Shown one piece after another: positions 57,808 to 64,000 of a stretch of 64,000 nt of DNA. The notes under the pieces were generated by a model. The model made no database searches. It saw nothing but the letters and a program-made list of their open reading frames with translations, and had not been told where the DNA came from. Location of the stretch: NCBI RefSeq assembly GCF_051201685.1, contig NZ_CP179213.1, positions 3,410,001-3,474,000 on the forward strand. Direction: 5' to 3'. The translations under genes were made by a program, and so were the position numbers. Numbering within the stretch: position 1 is the first letter of the stretch; every line of letters starts with the position of its first letter. This stretch comes from Luminiphilus sp051201685. Lineage in GTDB: Bacteria > Pseudomonadota > Gammaproteobacteria > Pseudomonadales > Halieaceae.

Positions 57808-60266
57808 GCTCCGAGCTAAAGAGCCAGAAAGACGGCGAAGTCACCAGCGAAGGCGACGACTTAAAAGCTCTGCTGTACAAAGCAGGCCTCGTTGCCTTGG
57901 TGCCAGCTGTGTTTGCCTTTTTATGGCTGGGTCTGATCAGAGAACCCCTACTGCAATCGGGAACGGCAACCAACCTTGCCCAAGCGACCGTTGAAAGCCG
58001 CGCTGATATGGTGGGGCTCTATATCAAGGACCTTGAGCTACGCATCGACGCCCTGACAACTCAGCTGGAGGGCCAAGTAGAAGCACCAGATTTATCCTAC
58101 GCTCACCTGAGCTTTCCTGATGCGGACGCCATTTCATTTATTCCCTTGGATGACCTAGGCACCGTAAGCATCAGCCCGGGAGATTTTGGCCTTCGTTCGC
58201 ATATTGATATCGATATCGTTCGGCGAGCCTTTGGTGGTGAAGACCCAGCCCCCGAATTTATTTTCGACGATGATAAATCTTACACATTGTTTGCCCGTGG
58301 ATTGGGCAAGCCCGTTAGGGGGGTTTTTGTCGTTGAGGTCAGTCAGCGCCGACTCGCGGAGCTGATTACTCCGGGTAATGAGGGGCAGTACCGCATTGTG
58401 CAGGAGATATCGAGCGCCATAAGCGATACGGTTGTGGGAGCTTTGCAGGGTGAGTCTCTCGTCAGCGCGGATGTCATGGGAACACTTTGGAGCGTAGAGT
58501 TCTCACCCAACCCAGACTGGCTTTCTGCTGCTCAGCCAAGCTGGTGGGGGCTCCTGCTGTCGGTAGTTATAACCCTTGCGGGAATAGTGGCGAGCTTTTA
58601 TCTGCTCGTGCAGCGCTCAGGCCAGCTCCTAAAGTCTGAGGTGAAACGGATATTAGAAGCCGCCGAGCTGCGTACGCCATTGAGAGTCACGGTACCGGCC
58701 ATAACGCCACTTGCCAAAATGTTGCGACAGCTGAGCTTACTCAGCCGCAGGCAGTTAGTGCTTCAAGCTCGACGCGAAGCAACACGAGACGACCAAGGTG
58801 ACGTTACCGTCAAGGATTCTGATGTCCCCGTGCCCGAGCCAACAGAGGCTGATCCGAAACCTGACGAGCTGCTGGTCGATCACGAATCAACCGGAACTAT
58901 CGATGAAATTCCGGCACATATTTTCAAACCCGGGAGTATTCGAGGAGACGTGCAAACCGAGCTGACAGAAGCGCTCATAGAGAGCATCGGTCAGGCGCTG
59001 GCTGTCATGTGTGGTGATCGTGATATTCAGACTCTCATCGTCGCCCACGACTCCCGCCCAAGTAGCAAACAAATTCGAACCATTTTGGTGAAAGCGCTTC
59101 TAGCAAGTGGCCGCGATGTCATTGATGTTGGCGAAATTCCAACGCCGGCTTTTTACTTTGCAACCCATGAAGCAGAAACCGACTCCGGAATAATGATCAC
59201 TGGCGGTCACGGTGATGAGCATATCAATGGCTTTAAGATTGTTTTTCATAAAAAGCTTTTGTCGGGGGTTGGGATCGAGGAGATTCTCGCAACCATTCGC
59301 TCAAGGAAAACCACACAGGGCTCGGGCCGAACTATTCGCTCCCGAATTGAAGCCGATTATATTGATCGCATCGCCATGGATGTGTCACTAGCCCTGCCAT
59401 TGAAAGTGGTCATTGATAACGACTTTGGTACAGCGGCAAGAATCACCGAGCCATTGTTAGACGCACTGGACTGCGACTTGGTCAGTTTGAACTCGCCGGA
59501 GGAAGGCCCACGACCCGAAGGGCGCTCCCTTGAGGGGGCCCTCAAGGTTCTTGGAGAGCGAGTCATAGCAGAGGGCGCAGATCTTGGTGTCCTTTTCGAT
59601 AGTGACGGAGATCGCCTACACACGGTAACCGAAACGGGTATTGCAGTAGGCAACGATTCACTGCTGATGTTATTCGCCCGGGATATGCTTGAACGCAATC
59701 CCGGAGCGGATGTGGTTTATGACATCCAATGCACTCGACAATTCGCGCCTTTCGTAACCCGTACCGGGGGCAGAGCGCAGATGTCTCGCTCTGGCCAGGC
59801 TTTCATTGCCGAGAAAATGCTGCAAGCGAAAGCACTTTTAGCCGGCGATTTTTCCGGACACATATTTTTCGCAGAACGCTGGTACGGTTTTGATGATGCC
59901 CCCTATGCCATGGCTAGATTGCTTGAAATTCTCGCCACCGCCAGCTCTGGGTTTGGCGAAATTGTTGCGGCGTTGCCACAGTCAAGCAGCACCCCGGAGA
60001 TCCTCCTTGAGCTGGAAAGCCGAAGTCGCAAGAAAATTATGCGTGCCTTGGTTAGCAACGCCGATTTCCCGGGAGCTCGAATCACAACTTTGGACGGCCT
60101 TCGTGTTGACTACGCCGATGGCTGGGGTCTCGTACACAACTCAATCACCGAGTCAGCGCTGTCCCTACGATTCGAGGGAAACGATGACGCCAGCCTTGAG
60201 CGCGTCAAAGGGGTATTACGAAAAGCCATTACCGAAGCAGAGCCCAGCATCAATCTACCCTTCTGA
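57804..60266 (+). CDS. AlgC-family phosphohexomutase homologue with lost catalytic serine, membrane-anchored
   Basis: 820 residues, TTG start (57804) with GGAGG seven bases before. Helix 1 is at about 24-44, a periplasmic sensor-like region at about 50-245, and helix 2 at about 247-268. Residues about 365-812 are the four-domain alpha-D-phosphohexomutase fold. The metal site (FDSDGDRL, D599, D601, D603) is kept. The catalytic loop, normally TASHNP or TGSHNP, is TGGHGD at 466-471: the phosphoserine is Gly468. The HHPDP region is gone, the sugar loop is GDFSGH (Asp for Glu), and the phosphate loop RASNTTP is HNSITES. So it can hardly act as normal phosphomannomutase/phosphoglucomutase. Order coaBC-algC-argB matches Pseudomonas. 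Confidence 0.9.
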   Translation: MSSELKSQKDGEVTSEGDDLKALLYKAGLVALVPAVFAFLWLGLIREPLLQSGTATNLAQATVESRADMVGLYIKDLELRIDALTTQLEGQVEAPDLSYAHLSFPDADAISFIPLDDLGTVSISPGDFGLRSHIDIDIVRRAFGGEDPAPEFIFDDDKSYTLFARGLGKPVRGVFVVEVSQRRLAELITPGNEGQYRIVQEISSAISDTVVGALQGESLVSADVMGTLWSVEFSPNPDWLSAAQPSWWGLLLSVVITLAGIVASFYLLVQRSGQLLKSEVKRILEAAELRTPLRVTVPAITPLAKMLRQLSLLSRRQLVLQARREATRDDQGDVTVKDSDVPVPEPTEADPKPDELLVDHESTGTIDEIPAHIFKPGSIRGDVQTELTEALIESIGQALAVMCGDRDIQTLIVAHDSRPSSKQIRTILVKALLASGRDVIDVGEIPTPAFYFATHEAETDSGIMITGGHGDEHINGFKIVFHKKLLSGVGIEEILATIRSRKTTQGSGRTIRSRIEADYIDRIAMDVSLALPLKVVIDNDFGTAARITEPLLDALDCDLVSLNSPEEGPRPEGRSLEGALKVLGERVIAEGADLGVLFDSDGDRLHTVTETGIAVGNDSLLMLFARDMLERNPGADVVYDIQCTRQFAPFVTRTGGRAQMSRSGQAFIAEKMLQAKALLAGDFSGHIFFAERWYGFDDAPYAMARLLEILATASSGFGEIVAALPQSSSTPEILLELESRSRKKIMRALVSNADFPGARITTLDGLRVDYADGWGLVHNSITESALSLRFEGNDDASLERVKGVLRKAITEAEPSINLPF

Positions 60267-60315
60267 TATGATGATGCGTTGTGTACCCATCTATTCACGC
60301 TAAGAGTAAATCCCA

Positions 60316-61200
60316 ATGTCACTGAGCCGTGACGAGGCGACCAATGTTGCCCGTGTCTTAACCGAATCACTGCCCTACATACAGCGCTTTACCAGCCGAA
60401 CGATTGTGATCAAGTTTGGCGGTAATGCCATGGTCGATCCCCAACTCTTCGAAACCTTTGCTCGGGATGTTGTCCTGATGAAGTTAGTGGGAATGAATCC
60501 TGTGATTGTTCACGGTGGTGGGCCACAAATTGGAGAGCTTTTAGGCCGCTTAAAAATTAAGAGCGAATTTGTCGATGGCATGCGCGTTACAGATGCTCCC
60601 ACGATGGATGTCGTAGAAATGGTGCTTGGCGCCAGCGTCAATAAAGAAATTGTTGACTGCATTCATCGAAATGGCGGCAGAGCCGTGGGTTTAACCGGCA
60701 AAGACGGTGAGCTTCTAAAAGCCCGTAAACTTCAGCTTGATAGTGCTGGAGAGGCACCCCAAGACATAGGTTTAGTCGGCGAAGTGACGTCGGTCGACAC
60801 TCAGGTGCTGAAAATGCTGGGTGACAGTGACTTTATTCCAGTCATTGCCCCCATCGCTGGCGGAGCTGATGGCAAAACCTACAACATCAACGCCGATTTA
60901 GTCGCAGGTAAAATCGCTGAAGTGCTACATGCGGAAAAATTGATGCTACTGACCAATGTGGCGGGACTCCTCGATCAAGGAGGAGACGTCTTGACAGGCC
61001 TTTCCACGAAAGAAGTTGATCGCCTCATTGCCGACGGTGTCATTCGAGGCGGAATGCTGCCAAAAATACGCTGCGCCGTCGATGCCGTAAAACAAGGCGT
61101 GATGAGCGCCCATATTATTGATGGACGCGTGCCCCATGCCGCACTATTGGAAATCTTTACTGACGAGGGTATTGGTACTTTGATTTGTAACAAACGCTGA
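60316..61200 (+). CDS. argB: Acetylglutamate kinase
   Basis: Second step of arginine synthesis. 294 residues. VIKFGGNAMVDP, VIVHGGGPQIGELLGRL, GRAVGLTGKDGELLKA, LLTNVAGLLDQGGDV and the C-terminal GGMLPKIRCAVDAVKQG are all typical. An N-terminal helix region of about 25 residues, as in arginine-inhibited hexameric enzymes, is present. Follows the AlgC homologue by 49 bp. Confidence 0.97.
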   Translation: MSLSRDEATNVARVLTESLPYIQRFTSRTIVIKFGGNAMVDPQLFETFARDVVLMKLVGMNPVIVHGGGPQIGELLGRLKIKSEFVDGMRVTDAPTMDVVEMVLGASVNKEIVDCIHRNGGRAVGLTGKDGELLKARKLQLDSAGEAPQDIGLVGEVTSVDTQVLKMLGDSDFIPVIAPIAGGADGKTYNINADLVAGKIAEVLHAEKLMLLTNVAGLLDQGGDVLTGLSTKEVDRLIADGVIRGGMLPKIRCAVDAVKQGVMSAHIIDGRVPHAALLEIFTDEGIGTLICNKR

Positions 61201-61294
61201 AGCAGAAAAATTTTTCACCCTCAAGACACTTAAAAATTGCACTAGCTCGCTTCTATAGCTAGCATGAAATCGTTTTCCGCTGGATCATTCGTCC

Positions 61295-61894
61295 ATGCCA
61301 AACTCAAAATTAGGACGCCGGGATCAAATCTTGCAAGCATTAGCAGCGATGCTTGAGCAAGGCCCAGATACTCGCATCACGACGGCTAAGCTCGCTAATG
61401 AGGTGGGCGTGTCGGAGGCGGCGCTTTATCGGCATTTCCCCTCTAAAACTAAGATGTTTGAAGCACTCATAGAGTTCGTAGAGGCGACCTTATTCACCCG
61501 AATCAGCCGAATTATTGAGGAAAAGCCCAACAGCTTGGATTGTTGCTACCGAATTCTGGAGCTGTTGCTTGGATTTTGTGAGAGAAACCCCGGCATTACG
61601 CGCATTCTTCATGGCGAGGCGTTACTTGGGGAGTCAGAGCGGCTTCACTTGCGTGTTGCCCAACTCTTTGACCGAATCGAAACCCAGTTGCGCACCGCTT
61701 TAAGGGAGGCTGAGGTCAAAGAGCAGCTGAGGCCGACAATATTACTGGCTGACAGTGCCAGCCTAATACTCGCTGCCGCTGAAGGCAGAATTTCTCAGTT
61801 TGTCCGCAGCGAATTCAAACGTTCGCCCATACAAGGCTGGGACAAGCAATGGGCCTTGCTGGCCTCTAACCTGATGAGGCCTGTGCCCGCTTAA
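61295..61894 (+). CDS. slmA: Nucleoid occlusion factor SlmA (TetR family)
   Basis: 199 residues. TetR-type HTH: ITTAKLANEVGVSEAALYRHFPSKTKMFEALIEF given by TTAKLANEVGVSEAALYRHF. Then LLLGFCERNPGITRILHGEAL and LFDRIETQLRTALRE, matching SlmA closely; ends with RFVRSEFKR-like QFVRSEFKRSP. SlmA blocks Z-ring assembly over the nucleoid. Convergent with the small hypothetical gene by one base; dut-slmA-pyrE is the usual block, but dut is absent here. Confidence 0.95.
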   Translation: MPNSKLGRRDQILQALAAMLEQGPDTRITTAKLANEVGVSEAALYRHFPSKTKMFEALIEFVEATLFTRISRIIEEKPNSLDCCYRILELLLGFCERNPGITRILHGEALLGESERLHLRVAQLFDRIETQLRTALREAEVKEQLRPTILLADSASLILAAAEGRISQFVRSEFKRSPIQGWDKQWALLASNLMRPVPA

Positions 61895-61895
61895 C

Positions 61896-62555
61896 CTATT
61901 GCGGTGGCGTCTCCATTTGATGACGCAGTCTGACAACATCTTGCAACTGCTCAAATCGATCGATATCCCGCTGATAAAGCGCCGTCATCTCACTTATCTG
62001 AGACTCGCGCGTCGCAATTTTATCGTCGGTGCTGTCAATCTCCCGCTTGAGTAGCTTGATATTTTCAAGATCAACAGGCAACGGTTCGACCCCGGAGCGC
62101 TCGGTTGCGGCAACGCGGGCTTGGGCGTTTTCAACTTGCTGCCGCAGACTTCTGCGATTGGACTTTAAAATAGAGACTCTGATTTTGAGGTCGCTCAGAG
62201 ACCGATCCCTGGCATCTTCGATATCGGCAATAGTGGAGTAGCGCAGTAACAACGACTCGTCCCAATTTTGCAGGCGTTGCTGCTCAGACTTCGCATCCTC
62301 TTCAAGCTCGCGGGAAAGCGCAACATTAGCGCGCTCTTCCGGTGTCATCGCACTAGGAACAACCGATATCACAACGCCGTTAGCATCCAGCACTTCGTAA
62401 CCATTATCGGCGTATTCAACGGGAACGTGGAAATCGACCACAAGAACGCCATTTTCTGCCCGGTAGCGATACAGGTTTTCAGCTGCACTAGAGGTTGCAA
62501 CTGTCAACATGAATGCCCCGATAAGAGCAGCCGAAAAGCGGGGGCTATACCCCAT
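61896..62555 (-). CDS. Exported coiled-coil protein of unknown function (DUF4124-like N-terminus)
   Basis: 219 residues from ATG 62555 (GAG six bases before; a longer start at 62585 is possible). Signal peptide (MGYSPRFSAALIGAFMLTVA) with cleavage near SSAA, then a short domain LYRYRAENGVLVVDFHVPVEY like DUF4124 modules, and a long coiled coil (about 80-210). The neighbourhood, next to pyrE and slmA, is conserved in Pseudomonas-like genomes, but I know no function. Its start overlaps the pyrE end by 11 bases, so the two are coupled. Confidence 0.8.
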   Translation of the reverse strand: MGYSPRFSAALIGAFMLTVATSSAAENLYRYRAENGVLVVDFHVPVEYADNGYEVLDANGVVISVVPSAMTPEERANVALSRELEEDAKSEQQRLQNWDESLLLRYSTIADIEDARDRSLSDLKIRVSILKSNRRSLRQQVENAQARVAATERSGVEPLPVDLENIKLLKREIDSTDDKIATRESQISEMTALYQRDIDRFEQLQDVVRLRHQMETPPQ

Positions 62556-63201
62556 AACGATCTCGATAACGTTGCATAGGCTCAAGATATTGGCTCAGAT
62601 CTGGAGTGGACTCAAGCCATTCAATGATGTCATGCATGGTGATGACGCTTGCGACCTTAAGGCCAAGCTCATCGCGCACTTCATCAACGGCAGATTGCGT
62701 GCCCGATCCCCGTTCGCAGCGATCTAAACCAATAACGACCCCAGCGGGCTGGGCACCAGCATCGCGAATGAGTGCAATCGCCTCTCTAATCGCCGTTCCC
62801 GCAGTAATCACGTCATCTACAATTACCACGTCGTCTCTCAGTGGTGCCCCCACCAACAGACCACCCTCTCCATGGCTTTTTGCTTCCTTCCGATTGAAGC
62901 TATAGGGCACGTCAAGGCCATGATGGCTCGCCAGAGCCACCGCCGTAGCAGTGACCAATGGAATGCCTTTGTAAGCCGGTCCAAATAAAACTGTCGGGAT
63001 TAATTCAAATGCAACCAGAGTATTGGCGTAACAGCGACCTAACTCTGCCAGAGCTTGACCCCCTGAAAACCCCCCCGCGTTAAAAAAATAGGGGCTTACA
63101 CGGCCAGACTTCAACTCAAATTCACCAAAACGTAAAACCTGACAACGGATGGCTAATTCGATAAACGCCTTACGAGTGGCACTGTGCTCTGGGTTACTCA
63201 T
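62545..63201 (-). CDS. pyrE: Orotate phosphoribosyltransferase
   Basis: Makes OMP from orotate and PRPP. 218 residues from ATG 63201; the frame runs upstream to 63234 but that uses TTG. LRFGEFELKSGRVSPYFFNAG, FGPAYKGIPL, FNRKEAKSHGEGG and the PRPP motif VVIVDDVITAGTAI are standard. A weak promoter (TTGCCG, 17, TAAAAG) overlaps 63216-63244. Divergent from crc, as in Pseudomonas. Confidence 0.97.
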   Translation of the reverse strand: MSNPEHSATRKAFIELAIRCQVLRFGEFELKSGRVSPYFFNAGGFSGGQALAELGRCYANTLVAFELIPTVLFGPAYKGIPLVTATAVALASHHGLDVPYSFNRKEAKSHGEGGLLVGAPLRDDVVIVDDVITAGTAIREAIALIRDAGAQPAGVVIGLDRCERGSGTQSAVDEVRDELGLKVASVITMHDIIEWLESTPDLSQYLEPMQRYRDRYGV

Positions 63202-63215
63202 AGCTTTATTCTTCA

Positions 63216-63244
63216 CTTTTAGTCGAACAATCAAAATCCGGCAA
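63216..63244 (-). promoter_or_regulatory. Possible pyrE promoter
   Basis: On the minus strand TTGCCG (63244-63239), 17-base spacer, TAAAAG (63221-63216). The pyrE ATG is 14 bases beyond the -10, so the leader would be very short. Confidence 0.4.
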
Positions 63245-63324
63245 TCTGAAATTTCTCTGCGGTCGCGATGGCAGCCCGCTGTGCCTTCGCCTATGATACT
63301 GGCCTTGTTTACACAGGACTACCA

Positions 63325-64000
63325 ATGAAAGTCGTCAGTTTAGTTGTTGAGGGCCTCGAACAGGCACAAGAAGCCGGCCTTTTTGACTGGATCCAAGAGG
63401 AGGACGCTGACGTGGTTTGCCTGCAGGACACCCGCTGTTCTGAATACAGCCTCAAGGGCGACGTATACTTCCCTGAAAACTACAGCCCTTACTTTCTCGA
63501 CGACTTTGACAACCCCAAGCGTAACGGCGTTGCCATTTACTGCAAGAAGCTGCCAAAAGCGATTATGAGTGGCTTGGGTTTTACTGACTTTGACGGTCGC
63601 GGCCTGTACCTCCAAGCCGACTACCCCAATGTCAGCGTGGGGTCATTACTGGTGCCAAGTGGGCGGGCCAGTGACGAAGCCATGAATACAAAGCTGAAGT
63701 TCTTGGAGCTTTTAGGCCAGCACCTGCAGAAGATTAAAAACAAACGGAGAGACTTCATCATTTGTGGCGGTTGGGAGTTGATTAGCCAGCCGATCGATGC
63801 CGAAGAAGCGGGCAATCGCACAGACCTCCCGGGGTTCTCCAGTATCGAACAAGACTGGCTAAAGGAGCTTTACCAAAGCGGCTACTGCGATGCTTTTAGA
63901 ACCCTAAATGCCAGCGGTGAAGAATTTACCTGGTGGCCCGACGGAGATGACGCGGGCGCCCTGCGCTCAGACACGCACATTACCTCGGTATCTCTTAAGG
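63325..64000 (+). CDS. crc: Crc-like catabolite repression control protein (exonuclease III fold), 3' end cut off
   Basis: 225 complete codons from ATG 63325, no stop before the window edge. It begins MKVVSLVVEGLEQAQEAGLF and contains VVCLQDTRC, RNGVAIY, KAIMSGLGF, GRGLYLQADYPNVSVGSLLVPSG, and FIICGGWELI. It resembles Pseudomonas Crc throughout. As in Crc, the metal-ligand Glu of exonuclease III (QETK) is Asp (QDTR), and the GDxN catalytic site reads CGGWEL, so nuclease activity is unlikely. In Pseudomonas, Crc works with Hfq in repressing translation. Position after pyrE is also as in Pseudomonas. Confidence 0.9.
   Translation, partial: MKVVSLVVEGLEQAQEAGLFDWIQEEDADVVCLQDTRCSEYSLKGDVYFPENYSPYFLDDFDNPKRNGVAIYCKKLPKAIMSGLGFTDFDGRGLYLQADYPNVSVGSLLVPSGRASDEAMNTKLKFLELLGQHLQKIKNKRRDFIICGGWELISQPIDAEEAGNRTDLPGFSSIEQDWLKELYQSGYCDAFRTLNASGEEFTWWPDGDDAGALRSDTHITSVSLK

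Noticed and set aside
1..64000. Mobile elements, prophage, CRISPR, toxin-antitoxin or defence islands
   Set aside because: No transposase, integrase, terminal inverted repeats, spacer arrays or defence-gene signatures were seen; the region is core and conserved in order.

Overview
The window reads as chromosomal core DNA of a marine-type gammaproteobacterium. Gene content and order follow blocks I know from Pseudomonas: rppH-ptsP-lgt-thyA-folA; pepP-ubiH-ubiI with ygfB, zapA, 6S RNA and ygfA; epd-pgk-fba; gshB-tonB-yqgE-ruvX with pilU-pilT, yggS-proC-yggT-metX-metW-rdgB-hemW; rpoH-ftsX-ftsE-ftsY-rsmD-coaD-mutM; rpmG-rpmB-radC-coaBC-algC-argB; and pyrE-crc. A DUF3450/TtpC-type TonB energiser with tandem ExbD genes, a large TonB-dependent receptor and a TPR-sulfotransferase point to an oligotrophic marine lineage, perhaps Cellvibrionales (Halieaceae/OM60-like). 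That placement is inference. I see no insertion sequence, prophage, CRISPR array, tRNA or rRNA gene, and no gene-free stretch above 300 bp.

Layout. 1-3271 (minus): energy-transducing operon DUF3450-ttpC-exbB-exbD-exbD'. 3477-8461 (minus): rppH-ptsP-lgt-thyA-folA, tightly overlapped, divergent from a HAD phosphatase. 9271-14115 (minus): ygfB-pepP-ubiH-ubiI, then gcvH; pepP carries a one-base frameshift. 14236-15593 (plus): TIGR02449 protein, zapA, 6S RNA, ygfA. 15613-22931: ilvA (minus), then tktA-epd-pgk-fba (plus). 23161-28356 (minus): TonB-dependent receptor, TPR-sulfotransferase and a small exported protein. 28545-30880: D-2-hydroxyglutarate dehydrogenase with a possible leader peptide, and rpiA. 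30946-36163 (plus): a methyl-cycle operon consisting of an ArsR-methyltransferase regulator, metK, ahcY, metF and rsmE, behind a perfect 20-bp palindrome. 37482-40203: gshB-tonB-yqgE-ruvX. 40200-42388 (minus): pilT-pilU. 42445-48549 (plus): yggS to hemW. 48538-53270 (minus): trmB, DUF423, rpoH and ftsYEX. 53361-64000: rsmD, coaD, mutM, rpmBG, radC, coaBC, an AlgC-like protein, argB, slmA, pyrE and crc.

The most unusual items are four. The AlgC-family protein at 57804-60266 has lost the catalytic phosphoserine loop (TGGHGD in place of TG/ASHNP) and most of the phosphate loop while keeping its membrane-anchored N-terminus and metal-binding aspartates. A perfect CIRCE operator lies across the rpoH promoter. 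The first 20 or so codons of rpoH are out of frame with the rest. The 20-bp operator in front of the SAM-cycle operon overlaps a promoter whose predicted start site is the ATG itself. Two single-base homopolymer discrepancies (pepP and rpoH) mean the base accuracy of this sequence should be verified before biology is built on them.
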